The notes under the pieces: model-generated
The model's database searches: none
What the model saw: only the letters and a program-made list of their open reading frames with translations
What the model was told of the DNA's origin: nothing
In this document: positions 1 through 13,700 of the stretch, in pieces
Numbering within the stretch: the first letter of the stretch is position 1
How the letters are laid out: each line of letters opens with the position of its first letter
Source of the DNA: Cyanoderma ruficeps
Lineage: Eukaryota > Chordata > Aves > Passeriformes > Timaliidae
Assembly (NCBI GenBank): GCA_008694505.1
Contig: VZDJ01000052.1
Coordinates: 6,718,679 to 6,782,678 of the forward strand
Reading direction: 5' to 3'
Length of the DNA: 64,000 bases
Translations under genes and position numbers: made by a program

Positions 1-3000
1 CGTCGTGTTTATCAGGGTGAGGCGAACAGGAAAAAAATGCAGCCCTGGAAAGGGAACTGTCATGCAGATGACTCGCTGCAATCAAACATTTTGAGAAAAT
101 ATGGTCTCTAAATGTTATGTCTACAACTAATTAACTTTATTTATTGTAGGACCTATAGAAATACAGAAACTGTGAAGTTTGGGGAAAATTAAATTAGGTT
201 TTCAAACAAATGCCAGGCTGCCCAGCGTTCTTTTTTTTTCTTTTTTTTTGAAAGAACTCCAACAATCTCTTTGCCAAGTAAAGTGATATATGCTAAAATG
301 CAAATGTTGATGTGATTGAAGGAGGAAATTCAGTCACTGACTCAAACCTTGCTTTAAAAAATTGAAATGTTAAAATCATCCAGGCTTCAAACTGTAAAGT
401 AGGCTCATATATACACAGACTTTATTTAATCAGAAGCTTTGACATTTCTACTTTAATCCCCTTCTCCAGACACTGTATTTTTCCCCATTGAAACATGCAG
501 AACTTACAAAATGTACTCACACTCAAATAGGTGCATTTGCACTAGAGCTGACAGACTCGGTTTCAGTTGGGACTATATATGTATATATGTACGTGTCATA
601 CAATAAATAATGATTGTTTTTTCCCCCCACTTTGTTACTAATATCTCAATATTGGTTGGGTATACTTGCATAAGAATTGATACCACTAGAGACTTGATGC
701 TATATGCTCTTGACTATTAGGGTGGGCAGGATAAATGTTGGGATTACAAATTCCTGGATGAAAATGCTGTGATCTTCAATGCAGTGTGTGCAGGAGCAAC
801 AAATAAAACCAAGCGATGCCTCGCTGATGCCCAGGGATAGAATAGGCCGTGTGTTCTTTGCCTGAGTGTTTTGATGATTTGTTAATTGCATCAAAAAGAC
901 AAAGGAGAGGAGAGAGGAGATGGATGCACCCTGTCTTTACAGAGGGTGGGCATTTGAAGGGCCAAATCCTCGATGGGACAACAAAAATAATGCCTTTCCA
1001 AGTAGGTCTTCAGGAAACAATTTTTCTCTGCAAAAGCTACTGATCCTCGTACAGCACTGAGAAAATAGATTGAGTAGTCAGGGAATTGGTGATCTTAGGC
1101 AAATTAACACTACACAGCACAATCCATTTCAACCTCAGATCTTGGAAGAGCTGTTTGAAGACTGACTTGATGAGCAAGCAGCAGGCTGGCATTCTTTTTG
1201 CCCTCATCTGGGTGGTAGTCCCACCTCTTGGCAGGCAAAAACCTGCATCATTTGGAGGGCTATCCAGGAAATCACAGCTCTGCTCGCCAGCCAGCATGGC
1301 CATGTGGAGGTATGAAGGGCAAGAACATCTTTCTCCAGCCTGGTCAGGGCAGTGTCAGCTCAGCACTGAGTTCACAGGGAGCCCTGCCAGTGCCTTCGAG
1401 CTCTGTGCTGGAGGAATTCTGCACAGGAGCCAAGAGAGGGAAGCCCTGAAGAAAGGCTGTGGCCAAAAGTATAGAAATCAAGCCTAGGTCTGAATAAAGC
1501 ACTTTGCTGACCAAATTTGGATTGTCACCAATTGCTTCTATTTAATGGGACCCTGTGGAAAGCAGTTCCTTACTCTGTTAAACTTCCGAAAGAGGGGGAG
1601 CAGAGCCTCCAGGTCAGTGATTAACCAACTAGAATAATGAATTGTGTGTGAGACGCTTTGGGGGATAGATATGATTCAGTTTGTGGAAAGAACGAGGTGT
1701 CATTTCATTTTTTTTTAGGGATGTAAGTTTGTAACTAATTTTTGTCTCTCCTTGCCAGCATAACGGTTTGAATGTTAATTTAATTTTGCAGAATATCATT
1801 TATGTAAATGTAATTAGAAGGGAAACATGATCGGGAGATGCATAGCACCAAAGAAAATTTATTACTCCAAGGGGTATTGCTCTAATCATTCAACTGCAAT
1901 ATTGAGTTTCCCAAGATTTAATCTAAAAGCAATAAATTACAAAAGGCTAATGTCCTGCCCAACAAAAAGCTGTCATGAACCCAAGTTTCTGTGGGGAAAA
2001 AATTCAACTTCATTTCAGCAACAGGCTCTCCTCGTTTACACATTCCTTTTATGATTCCAGTCGAGTCAAAGTAAAATGAATACAAATGTGAGAGTTCGAA
2101 CACTTTCCCTGAATATGTATGTGTGTCTGTTGGTGATTGTAATAATCAGCAATTCAGGGCACTGGGACTGTTATCTCAGGCAAAATTAGGAATGCGGTCC
2201 CGCAAAAAATACCGCTGCAAATTCCTCTCCCCACCTTCACATGACCCTTTGATTTAAGGGAAGGCAAACTTGAGTCTGATTAATTCCAGTGTCCATATGA
2301 ATGTCTGTTGCTAATGTGCCGTTGTCTTTGTTCTGCCAACAAAATGAATGAGAAGAAACAAGCTGTCCTTCTGCCTGTGTTAGCGACTGCAACCTGTGTG
2401 CTCCGTGGGAAACACTGGCCATGTGGGGAAGTCACCCTGTTGATTCTGATGGTCTGGCTTTACTAAAGAGTCAGTTTTTTGCAAGGTGGAATGAAAAAAC
2501 AAATCAAATAACATTGTGTGCTTGCTTCTCAAAGCCCTTGAATAGCAGTTCTGCTGTTCAGGGAGCATCTCTCCACTCGAGTAAACCTGCAAGAAGGATT
2601 TGTCAGGAAATAAACAACAGCTAAGCAAAATAAAAATTGGTAAACTCACAAATGAGTGGGCTAAAACACTGTTAAATGTTGGGGTTTTGTGGTGCAATTT
2701 AGTTTGAAGGCTGATGCCAACATTACACTTCTCTGGAAGTGGAGTAATTAGTACAGGAAATAGGTTTCTTATGTTTTATTTAGCCAAATTCATCTCTGGT
2801 TTAACTCCACTGTAGCCTGCATTAAGTTTGTTCTTATTTCCCAGTGTTTCTCTGTGTAATTCTTCGTATCAAGACCTTTAATTCACTGTAATTGTCTTTT
2901 ATTTTAGGCAGGGGCCGTAGTTCCTCTCTCAATTTGTTATTATCAATTATGTCGTAAGTTTTCGTTTCTTGGCTTGCAAAGCGAAACCCATCAGATCCAC

Positions 3001-3995
3001 AATAAGTTTTTTTACAAAGTGCTCATTGGCAGGTTTACAGATTCCCACAGCTGTACATGGGACACAGGGAGAAGCACAGGGCTGCAGCCTCGAAGGAGAA
3101 AGAGAACTGTGAGAGGACTGGGGAAAAATGCAAGGAACAGAGAAAATCCTGTTAAAAGCAGGGAAGGAGGGCCTCAACATATGAACTGCTCATTTCCATG
3201 TGGACAAAAAAGTGCATCTTAGGAGGATGGCTGAAAGCAGTAATGAACAGTTCAGAGAATGAGGGAAAGTGACTGAACTTGTTGGGACATACAAACAAGC
3301 TGGTGAGGCTCAGAACCTGCTGCTCACCAACAAAGCCGAGTCAATCATGAATACAATTATTGAAGTCAAATCAGTGTCTTTTTCTTTGTCCCAGGCAAGT
3401 TCTGGAGATAATAATTGCGGCTGAGATGGCCGTGAGGATGTGGATGCACATGCTGTGATGGCACTGGGAAGACAGGGAGATACCTGCCTTCTCCTCCTTT
3501 TGCTGCCTCTTGGACTTGTTGTAGACATGAGGTCCTGTGCTGGGACTTCTGACAGGGCTGTTCCCACGTAGCAGACACCCCAACTTCTGTTTTGGTTCAG
3601 CTAACCCCAAAGTCAAACTGAAAGGAGGGAGAGATGGTTCAATAGATTCATAACAGCATTCATACTCATCAGCTTTTGTTCTGCAGGGTGCTGGTGTGAA
3701 GCTGTTAGAGTTGTAATTCTTCACCCACAGCTGTTTAGGGAGGTCCAAATGTGTGCAGCAGAACACAGGGCAAACTGCTGTGGGTACAGCTAATTAACAG
3801 TCAACATGCACAGTACTAATCATCTCATCCTTGATTGTGTTCGAGTTCATCACAGATCAGGACAACCTGAACAGAAAGCTGCAGGTCTCTGCTCCATAAT
3901 TGCATCAAGGTTGTGCCACAGCCAGGGTTAGTTCCATGGCTTTTTGAAGGCAGATCAGTGGAGAAGGACAAAACCACAGAATAATGGTGAGGAGG
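1..3995. other. Unique sequence, no gene seen
   Basis: No coding exon, RNA gene or recognisable transposon was found. There are T-runs around 231-249 and a short TA-rich patch near 573-592. A GC-richer block at about 1080-1490 is open on both strands (133 codons plus, 88 codons minus), but neither translation resembles a known family and I see no convincing splice sites. Overlapping open frames on both strands point to low stop-codon density rather than a gene. Around 1730-1830 there are several TAAT cores of the homeodomain type, which are common in AT-rich DNA. Confidence 0.6.
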
Positions 3996-4547
3996 TGTAG
4001 GAGAAGGGAATACAAGTGACTTCACCCCTGATAAGTAAAAGCTGTGTTAATTACCCAACACAGCCTCACCCCTGCTGAGTCAAAGCTGTCTCCAACAAAG
4101 ATAAGTGTGATAAAAAGGAGTGGGTGAGCTAGGGAGGGGAAAATCATGAAGATCATGAAGGAGGAGGAATCTTGAAGAAGAAGGAACCAGAGGATCATGA
4201 AGAAGAAGAAGGATCCTGAGGAGAAAGAATCCCTGCTGTGAGGTCAGTCTGGGTGTGCAGTCAGAGCCTGTTGTTGGAACCTGCAGTCACAGTCTGGCTG
4301 GGTAAAAGCTGCATTCAGAGGCTGCAAACCCATCCCTGCAGTCAGAGTTGAGCAGGAAATAACCAGCAGTGAGAGGCTGCAAGGGAAACCTCCAGCAGGA
4401 GCTGCTGCAACCAGAGTCAGGGAATGGTTGGGGTCAGGATGGCTGAACTGTAAAGAGGAATAAAGCAGGGCCCTTTTCATGCTGTGATGAACAAGGAGTC
4501 CGTGTCTCAGCTCATTTCTACCCTCTAACAAGAGGGCTGCTGCAACA
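3996..4547 (+). mobile_element. Solo LTR, family 1 (copy A), endogenous retrovirus
   Basis: This 552-bp block begins with TG (TGTAGGAGAAGGG) and ends with CA (GCTGCTGCAACA). It is clearly homologous along its length to 49363-49941. The two copies share the purine-rich GAAGAAGAAGGA section, the middle section with repeated TGCAGTCAGAG-type motifs, and the 3' part after AATAAA. No retroviral internal sequence lies on either side, so it is a solo LTR. The flanks (AGGAGG before, GGAAAG after) are not a clean target-site duplication, so this copy is older or one edge has decayed. Copy B carries a 6-bp duplication, which fits class II (ERVK/alpha-beta type) integration; the class is inferred from that. 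The short open frames within it are incidental. Confidence 0.85.
4459..4464 (+). promoter_or_regulatory. LTR polyadenylation signal AATAAA
   Basis: AATAAA lies 83 bp before the 3' edge of LTR copy A, and the matching hexamer occurs at the same place in copy B. Position and conservation support it as the R-region polyadenylation signal of the provirus. Confidence 0.65.
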
Positions 4548-7500
4548 GGAAAGGTCCTGCCTTGGTGATCTGTTGGGTGCAAGGACTGCAGGATGCAGTA
4601 CTAAGAGGCCTGAGATGTATTTTTAATTTCACAAGATGTAATTGGTCTAGTTGTGAAATAATGTCTACGATTTTTGTCTCTGGTTTTTTGCATAAGGCAC
4701 CAAGGGGAGCCCTGCATCGTGGAAAATGTTTTTTGCCCCAAGTCAAGACTACTGTGCTGTAATTCCTTAAGAGACGTACATGAAGATTTTATTAGTCAAA
4801 GATGATCTTCCAAGATCATCATCATTTATTACAGTTCTTGTGTTTTCATTCCAATGAGATTTATAATTATAAACTGGTAATTAAAGAGGCTCCACTCTGT
4901 AATTCTATAGGAATTCCACTGTGATCTGACATTAATTAGCAACCAATTATGGATTATGATATAACTTTTACGAAACCCACTAGTGTCTGGATGCCTTCTA
5001 TCAGTTTCAAGGGAATGTTAGAGGGAATTTTGCCTCTGTGAGATGTAGCCTTGTTGCAGGTTGATCAGTACTACCACAGGCTGTGAACCTGTTTCCATGA
5101 TGCAGCAACCACACGGATGGGCAAGTTCAACCTGTTGGCCTCATCTTTCTTGTAAGAGGCATTTTGCTCACAGGTTTTCAACTTTGTCATGTCAGCAAGC
5201 GTGCATTCTTTGATGCTTGGATTTTATCTGACTTGTTATGTAAATCAGAGTGATATGGTGTGTTGCTTGATGGCTGAGGCAAGCTCTCTCTGCTTTAAAA
5301 AGTGTATTTTAAATAATAGCAGCCAATCAGGAAAAAGAGAAAAATAGTCACAGGCTCCAATGAGAATGTCTGTGGGATAGAGAATATGTGACAGCAGGCT
5401 AAGAGGATGAACATTCTGAATTCTGGCATTATTTCACCATCTGCATTAAAGAACTGATATCTAATGACATTTGTATGTTCCCAAAATCTGATTTTTATCT
5501 AAAGGTAAAATATGCTAGTAATAAAACACCTGATGCATAGGGGTAATCAAGACTTAACACCTCTCCTTCCTTTTTTCCCCCCGCTTTTCTTTGTATATTT
5601 TAATTTTTATTTATAATTTGTTGTGAACTCAGATCATTTCCCACCATTAAGCTTGTCAGAAAGAAGTGGGGAGTGGGATAATACCCAAATCCATTACTTG
5701 CAAAAACATGTAGAGAACAAGAGACATAAAAGGAGACAACAGATTCTTTTTGCATGGATGAAATAATGAGGGAAGTTTTCAAAGTCTTGCCCTGCAGATT
5801 AATTTCCACCAACTCCACTAAACCTAATGAAAATCACGTGTGTGTTTCTAAATATTTCTTAGCGTGCTTCTCTCTTACCTCTTTGCAGCTTCTCCCTATC
5901 ACCTCCTGCAACTCCTTTCATCAAACCTCCCAGATTTTTCCCAAGAAATGTGACATCTGATCTGATTGCAGTTTGTATTGGTAAAAGGAAGTGCGATCTT
6001 TAAGCCATGCCCATATCTGTCTTCCATCAGAAGGCACCTCTGATCTGAGCACAAGGCTGTTCAGGAAAGCAAAAAGTGTGGTTTATTTAGCAGCCAAATT
6101 TTGTTGGCTTTGGAGTCCCCACTGTTCCTCAGGGTCATTGTGGTTGCATGGATGTACATCATTTATCTTTCCATTTTTTTTGCCATTTTACAACAGGGAA
6201 ATTGATGGGAGCAGTCCTCTTATTTAATACGGACAAATCCAACAAGTCTTGACCAAGAGATAGTCCTGGCTGTTGTGTTCTCCCCCATTAAGAGGACTGT
6301 ACCTAATCTTCTTTAAAAGAGACGAGATTTCAGCTTGGAAATTCTCATGGAAGTCTCATTGTGTCATGTTGCATCTAACTTGTTATCAGGATATCTCTGA
6401 ACATCTGTGTCGGCAAGCCAGAGATGTGTCACTGACAGCAGGGAGCAGAATGCAGCTTTGACACGGGGAAATGTTATAAACTCCATCAGATCAGCCTCAG
6501 CAGTGACTCAGTCTACTCCTGTTGGACCCCGAGAGTGCACATGAGCTAAACTTGCTGCTTTTACTTGTAACTATCCCTAAAAGGGATTAAGTTTTTAAGA
6601 TCTGGCTACATGCATTTCAGATATTAATATATTCTCTTGGTTCTGTGCCCAAGTGAGATTTAGAGGAATTTGGAGAGCAGCTGGATGCTAAAGCTTTAGG
6701 AGGTCCAGCCTCAAAGCAGGGCTCATAGTAACCAACATTCTGTCAGCAAATCCTAATGTTCTATATTTAACCTACTATTAAAATTAGGTTGTTTTATTCT
6801 TGCTTACCTTAATCTCAAACCTTGGTTTTTGTGTGTTTGCAGAGCAAGGCAAGCTCTTCAGGCAATGGAATTTGTCTCAGTGCTTTTGGTTTAGTTCAAT
6901 GTTGATTTGATGGCATTTGAAAGGGCAAATGAGAAAGGCAGGTATTATGTTTCCAAGAGAGAGTTATAAAAGCTTGAACTGCATCTGAAGTATATTTTAC
7001 TCCTAATAATGAGAACTGGATGAACAGCATTTAAAAAAATATGAACCTGCCCCAACTACATTGGTTCAGATCTAACTGATCTAATGCAGTTCTCCAAAGA
7101 GTAATTGATATTATATAATCATAACTGGCAGTTTATGTCATGAAAGTGACACTTGACACTTTCCTGCTAACCAGTTTAGCATCATCAATTAAAACATCAC
7201 TTGTGTAATGACATTTTAGTAACAAGCTTAATATCATAAATTATGACATCACCTTCTTTTATGGCATCAGGGTTGAATAAAAGGTTTTCTTTAGAAAAGT
7301 GAAAAACTAGGAAGAAATGGAGGAAGCCTTAACATTGCCTCTCATTTTGTCTTTTTATAAAAGGTACATATGTTTTATTCCTCTGGCCACTGTCCTCATT
7401 AGGGAGGATCTAAAAGCTAAAAAGCTACAAACAGCAGTGAAATAAAAATTGAGATGAACTTGCTTCAGATTAACACAGAAAATGTCCCAGTAGATAGTAG

Positions 7501-10287
7501 TGTCCTTTGCATCAGACCAGTGAAAATCTTTGAGAAATGGAGAAGACATGGGCGTGCTCATGGAACCTGATGAACTCAATTATAGCACAGTAATATTTCC
7601 TGAGATGTGGTCTGAAAGTTCAAGATTGCATCATCACCCAATATTCAATGTTCTTTTTCTTCATGGTTGGTGGCTTTGAAGTAATCCTTTTTATATTATT
7701 CTTCACTAAATGGTCCAATTTTGGTGCTGGTATTCAGACTCTTCTGGACACTAGATTTTTATGGCTGTTAGCGATTTGAGTCCTCAGTTGGCAAATTTAT
7801 TCACATCTATTTAGGCTTATGGAACCAGACAGGAGCCAGACATGAACTGAGTTCAGAGGATTCCCAATTAAACAAGTGGCTCTATGAATGTGTGTCCTTC
7901 GTAAGATTAAGTGCAAGAAGTCAAATATTGTCAGTATATCATGTTTTCAGAGCTGGCTTTCTAAAGACACATGGCATCAGCTTCAATTTTTTCCGAGGTC
8001 AATAATTGTTATCAGTGACCACAACCACAAGTAGAACAAGCCATAACCAAGAACTTTCAAAAATTTTCCAGATTTTTCTTTTTTTTCTTGAAGCTGGATC
8101 TTTATCATATTAAGTTGTGCTGAACTCTGCTGGGCCTGTATCCTGAGATAATTCTTCTCTTCTTGTGCTTGTATAGAAACTTAGTCTTGTACATGCAGGT
8201 GGTCCCTGTGAGTTCGTGTGCTTCTCCCATTCCTTGCTTTGATATCAGGTTCTGGATTTCAAGAGTTTGAAAAGTGGGGAAAGAATCCTGGATAAGAAGT
8301 CAAATTCACTTTGTGAAAAACTGGACAACTGTTGTGTATTTGCTGGGGCAGAAACCTTTCCCTGAACAACCCAGAATGATTTCCCTTGCTAATTGCCAGG
8401 CTGTAAATCCAGGATGTGACAAATGGGTGCCACATGGAATCTGGGCAGTTGCTCCATGCTCTGGATCAAGTGTCCAGTGCTCAAGAGATGCCCTAATTCC
8501 AGCAAGAAGGCGTTAATTCAGTAAGCATGAAAACACTTCTTAAATTACACACAAAAATTTAAGCAAATCTATGTAAATTGGCAGTGCATGTCTTAGTGGT
8601 CTCCCGAGGAGGCCATGATTTACCTCCCCTCTTTTCTCAACATTTTTTTTCCAAAAGTTTTTTTTCGCCCCCATGAATATTTATGTCGATGCCTCATTTG
8701 CTGACTGAATTTCCACTCTGCTGGAATTATGCTTCCCCATAGTACATGCAGGAAAGGTGAGCTGTTAGAGGTGAGAAAAAGAGACTCCATGACCTTTAGG
8801 AAATAGCAAGTGGCACTAGATAAAACCTATTCTTTGAGGGGTTACTTATGGATTGGTTGGACATAATTACCAAAAAATTATTATCTCACTTAATGCAACA
8901 ATTAACTTGTGGTAGATCAGAGTCCAAGCCTCCAGAAACTCACTGAATTTTCACAAATTGGCTCTGCCCATCGCCACTCTAAGGCAATGAGTAATTCTTA
9001 AAATAGGCGTGAGTGATAGATACCACATAATTCGAGTTATGAGTATGGACTTATTTACAGCTGGCATTTTTTTTAAAGTGAGTTGTAAATGTTAAGGTGC
9101 TAGATTCAATGCTTATAAATGTGTTTCCTTGGTGATAAAGCTTTCACTAAGCATGTTATCTATCTGTGCTCTCTCATATGCAGACAAGAAATGATTCACT
9201 CTGTGTGTTATAGGTCTTGTGCCTTAAAATTGAATCCTCTATTGACTAAAGGCTGAGAAACACAGAAATCAAATCCACAGCTGTTTTTTCTTAAAAGTGA
9301 AGTTTTGGCAAAAGCAGGGAAGGCTTTTGTGCATTAGAAAAGTGTGCATTTTTAAAGGTTGTTCCACTTTTTATTTTCTCTCTACAATACTCCCTGAAGT
9401 TAAGAGTTTTCTTGTGTTTCATCTTGCAGTTTCAGCAGAACGGGGCTTTGATTTTGCATGCCCCTCCACTGCCAGCTAAATGCAAAGAAGATGTTAGTTG
9501 GTGGGGGTACACATATTTAGGAAGTAAACACACAGAATGAAATCCTTCTGGGACAAAAAAAGCAATTTATCTGATGACTGAAACAGCAGTGCTTGGAAAT
9601 CTCTTCAGTGGAGACATAGAAATTACTTGGAAGAGGTGAGGTGAGACAGGAAGACTGAGCAAAATCCTCCATGCACAGACAAATAATGTCACTTGCATTA
9701 GAGTGAGAAATGCTGGTGTCAGTGGGAGTTTCACCATTCTTTTGCCATTCTTTCCCCTTGAACCTTCTTTTGTAAGTAGGGGCTAGTTGGGCCACTGGAT
9801 ATTTGTGAGGAGTTACCTGGTCATTCCTGTTTTACTCTGGCCTCCTATAAAACGATGCTCTTGCACATCATCAGCTCCAGCACCCCAGAGATTAGAAGGG
9901 TTATAACACAGAAGAACAGGTAGATGCAAAAAAAGACAGAGACCTGCTGCCAGTGAGGCACTTGCATATGCAAAACCACTCAAAACATTTTTTAAGAATG
10001 TTGTTTGAGGGGCTTCAGATAGAGTAAAGTTAATACAAGGACCTATTCAAGTGGCATTGAGTTTCTGAAACATAGTGAAGAGAGAAATCTTCTGACCCTG
10101 CAGCTTTGAAAACCTCTTGTTGGCCACTTAGGAAAAAAATGAGCCAGATTCAGATCTCCTTTGCTACTTGTTTAGCCAGGCATAGCCCAGGCTGTGGCAG
10201 CTTTGTGGGGAAATGGGTTCCTTGGTGTGTGGTGATGACCCCACACAGGTCTGGGCTCTGTTATTACAACAGCTACAGCCTTTCTGG
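4548..10287. other. Unique AT-rich sequence, no gene seen
   Basis: No gene or clear transposon was found. Points of structure: a TAAT-rich patch at about 4925-4965; an inverted pair GAAAGTG/CACTTTC near 7143-7164; and two degenerate copies of a TCATnAATTAnnACATCAC-like segment about 50 bp apart between 7180 and 7255. A block at 8570-8780 keeps several CpGs and mixed complexity and could be a conserved non-coding element. Open frames here are short and unrecognised. Confidence 0.55.
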
Positions 10288-10584
10288 CGATGCCTTAAGA
10301 TTGAGCTTTCATGTTTTTCAGATTCTGTGCTGCCTAGAGATGTAGTTCTGAGCCTCATACTGAGTGTTACTCAGCTCTCTTCATAGACTAGGGAGGCAAA
10401 ACAAATCCTTTTCCTGCTCAAGACCAAGGACAACTTTCAGCCCCAAAAGCACAAACAATGGTGGGCCGAAGAAAGAAAACAAGAAGGATGAGACCTCACA
10501 ACCTGAAGCTGGAATTGGAAAATTAAACCCCAATATGCAAATGGACCAAAATTTAGAAAAGTATGAGACATCATGATGGGTCAG

Positions 10585-10628
10585 CCATTTTGTGACCATT
10601 TGGGGTCCATTTTGTGTCCATTTTGTGA
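10585..10628 (+). repeat. Four tandem 11-bp units inside LTR copy C
   Basis: Four consecutive 11-bp units read CCATTTTGTGA, CCATTTGGGGT, CCATTTTGTGT and CCATTTTGTGA. Copy D carries only two such units, so the number has changed since the copies diverged. This accounts for most of the 35-bp length difference between the two LTRs. CCATnTT matches the core of YY1 sites, known from other retroviral LTRs; binding here is inference. Confidence 0.75.
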
Positions 10629-10701
10629 CCCTTCTTAGTCCACCTTGGGTGTAGGCCTGGTCAGGCCCTGTCCTGCCCAAGGTGGATCTTGGAGGCTTTT
10701 C

Positions 10702-10707
10702 AATAAA
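10702..10707 (+). promoter_or_regulatory. LTR polyadenylation signal AATAAA
   Basis: AATAAA 62 bp before the 3' edge of LTR copy C, conserved at the equivalent place in copy D, as expected for the U3-R part of a retroviral LTR. Confidence 0.65.
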
Positions 10708-10769
10708 TCCCTACTTTACTCTCTAGCTCTGTCCAGTCTCCGTTTCAGGTCAGCCTTCTCAAGGCATCA

Positions 10770-13700
10770 CTGGCAGGCCTGGATAAATTCCTGTGTCACT
10801 TATGGAAGCTGGCAAGGGCTGACATTGCTTTTGGGGAAACCTTAGAGCTGGAGCACAGGGCCCTCACACCACAGGCCAGCCCTGCAGGAACCCACCTGGA
10901 GACCCCCGAGGTTACATCCCTGGCTGTAGGGATGGCTTGATGTGCTCTCTGTCTCATGGGCACCAATCCTGCAGGTCCCTGAGAAATTTTTCATTCCTGG
11001 CTGGGCATGAAGGTGAATGTAAATATAAATGTCTTGCACGTCAGCCTCCAAGAGGACTAACACCCTGTGGATGGCTCTGATTAGAGCCCTGGAGAGAGGG
11101 GAAAGTTGCAGTCCCTCCTGGAGCCCATAGTGCTGCTTTTGGATTTGCTGGTGTTGTTTTGATTTTGCAACAGCTTTTGCTGGAGCTGTTGCCTGGATCC
11201 TGATTTTGGCAGTTTTGTCTTCATTTATGCTGTTGTGTCTCAGTTTATCTTTGGAAATGTCCAGAAATTACACCACTTTGTCAATAGGGGACAGAGAGTT
11301 TGTCTCACTTCACTTTGGTTGGCCTTGAAATTCCCCTTAATTACTATTGTCATTAGATTCTTACTCATATCACCCACTCTGTCTATTCTACTTAAATATA
11401 CTACCTCCAACTATAATAAATCTGGAAAAATGTGCCTATTATTTTTCTTTCTAAACGCCGTCCAAAGAAAATGAACCGGCAGTGTAGTTCCACTATAGGA
11501 ACTGCTGATTTTGCCACTTAATTTTTCCCCCCCTTCTTCCTATTTCCCTTTTGTTCTTCCCCATATCTCCAGAATACATAAACTCCTTGTCACTCTCACA
11601 TCTCTGCAGCTGCCTGTCAAGGGATGGTAAATTTTACATGGTAAAATTCCTGCCATTACCTTCACCTTACATTCAAACAAGCATTAGGCCAAAATACACC
11701 AGTGTGATTTGCTTGCCTGGATTTTACTCATCCCATGAAAACTTTTGCCATTCGAGAGGAGAAGACACAAATCTACAAGCTTCCCTCTAGCCTGGAAAAT
11801 TCCTCTAGAACCACTCATCTGGAAAAAAACACCTCCGTCAAAACAAACAAATATAAGTGGATTGGAAAGAATTTAGTTTCACCTAAACTGTGGCTGGATT
11901 TAGTGGAGACCAGTTTCCTTTGTGAAAACTATCTGGAAGTGGAGTGAAATGAAAATAAGTATTCCTCCTGTTTCATCCTTGTCCTAATTTGTATTACTCG
12001 AGAGCATTACTAATAGAAAAGGAGAAAAGGTAGGTTCCTGAAAGAATTTGAAGGAGGCAGGTGTGTAGTCTTTTTATTTAAACATTTTAAAAAGTGCAAT
12101 GACTGAAACAATACATTACTGTCAGTATTTAATGTCTGTTTTGTCAATATTTCTATATTTATTCTCAATTACGAAACTTTTATATTTTTGTTAATATTTT
12201 CATTAGTGTTATTTCCTTCCTCTAAGCTGCAATATTTTGGAAAAATGTTTACGCATCTGGCAAACAAAGCAATAAACAAAATCAGACAAGGTGATTACTT
12301 TTCTCGCAGGGTGCTTTCCTAGTCCTGGGTGACATTTTTAATTGTTCTCACAATGGAGTTGTTTCCTGAACCCCTTTGAGTTCTTCCTCAACCAGAGCCA
12401 AATCTCCAAAGCAAATTCCTCATTACTGCTACAATGTGATACTTCATTCCTGGCATATCTATTTCTCAGAGCCTGATTATGAACTAGTTACATTTAAAGC
12501 TCTAATTTGGGGGTTTTTTTGGGTTTTTTTTTTTAAATCCTCTTTTTTATTCCTCATTTTTTTGGTCTTCCCACAAAGATCTTTCAAGACCACCTGAAAT
12601 TCCAGCAGACACCAAAAGAAGAACAAAGGCAGGTGTTTAGATGTGAAAACACAGCCATTCTGCTAACCTGTGCCTTTGCAGTGAACACCAGTTTTAATTT
12701 TAAAATAAGCTGTTGCTTTGGCATTGCTGGAGGGGGAAAATGAGTGAAAATTATGTCATTTTTTATATATATCCATTGTACTTGGATTCCCCTTAGCTGA
12801 TGTATCCAGCCTTCATTAGCTGCAAGATAGATGTGCTAATAGATCCATCAGTTAAACCAAGTTGAGCTGAAGTGTCTCAGACAATAAAGCTTTGTGTAAA
12901 TTCTAATTCAAGCAATTTCATCAAAAAGCATAACAAGTAGCTAATCTGGGATAAAAATGTTTTTTATTTCAGTACCACGTTCTTCATAACATCCTTCACA
13001 GATGCTTTAACGTTATTTTAGTCTTTGGAAAAATATCTAACAACATGATTGTCTCACACCAGGCAGAATCCCAGTGGAAATTAAAATTGCATGCATTTTC
13101 TCATCACTCTTTATTTAACAACTGGGAGAGTTTTAATATTTGAAACTCAGCAAGAAAATTGTCTTGAAACACAGAGATTCCTTTGGGGTAGTTTCACTTT
13201 TGTTTTGCGTGAACTTTAGCTGAGCAGTTTTTTTACAGGAATGCAGATCTGTGGATTGAAGGGAGGTTAACAGGACTTCCTATATTTGCTTCTCACCTGA
13301 TATAGAAGAAAAATATCACAAGGAACATTCTCATAAAATAATTTGAATCAGCTGGCCTTATTAATAAGGATGCTCTGTTTTAGATTTTTAATTGTTTCCT
13401 TTAAGCACGTATCACTGGGTTTGAAGGTCAACCTAAAAGTGACTCTATTCCTGCATGAAAGGCAGNTTATTAATTGAGGGGACACCTGGCATGCCCAAGA
13501 CGCCTAACACTGATGGGATTTGGTAACGTAGGTTGCTTAGCTCAGAAGAGCAGTGTCCAAAAGGATGTATCACCTACAAAATTAGCTGCTTGTTTCCCTT
13601 CAACAACTGAAGGACAAATTTTGCAATGCCAAATGACATTGCAGTAGGGTCTTGGTCATGGAAAAGTGACAGTGGATTTAGTAGGGTCGGTTCTATCAGC

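Larger units (their letters stand above)
10288..10769 (+). mobile_element. Solo LTR, family 2 (copy C), endogenous retrovirus
   Basis: This 482-bp block is homologous to the reverse complement of 23382-23828. The family ends are an inverted repeat, TGATGCCTT at the start and AAGGCATCA at the end; in this copy the first T is now C. The block is flanked by CTGG on both sides (10284-10287 and 10770-10773), a 4-bp target-site duplication. Four-base duplications are typical of gammaretrovirus-like ERV1 elements, so that class is likely. It contains four tandem 11-bp CCATTTTGTG-type units at 10585-10628 and an AATAAA at 10702. No internal retroviral genes adjoin it. The two unrecognised short frames overlapping it (10364-10576 plus, 10381-10680 minus) are shadows. 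Confidence 0.88.

Noticed and set aside
4244..4582. 112-codon minus-strand frame shared in part with 49737-49958
   Set aside because: The similarity between the two frames comes from both lying in copies of the same solo LTR, antisense to it; not a gene family.
7143..7164. GAAAGTG/CACTTTC hairpin as a microRNA precursor
   Set aside because: Arms are only seven bases; far too short for a precursor hairpin.
10381..10680. Minus-strand frame with similar plus-strand frame at 23471-23680
   Set aside because: Both are antisense to family 2 LTR copies; similarity is repeat-derived.
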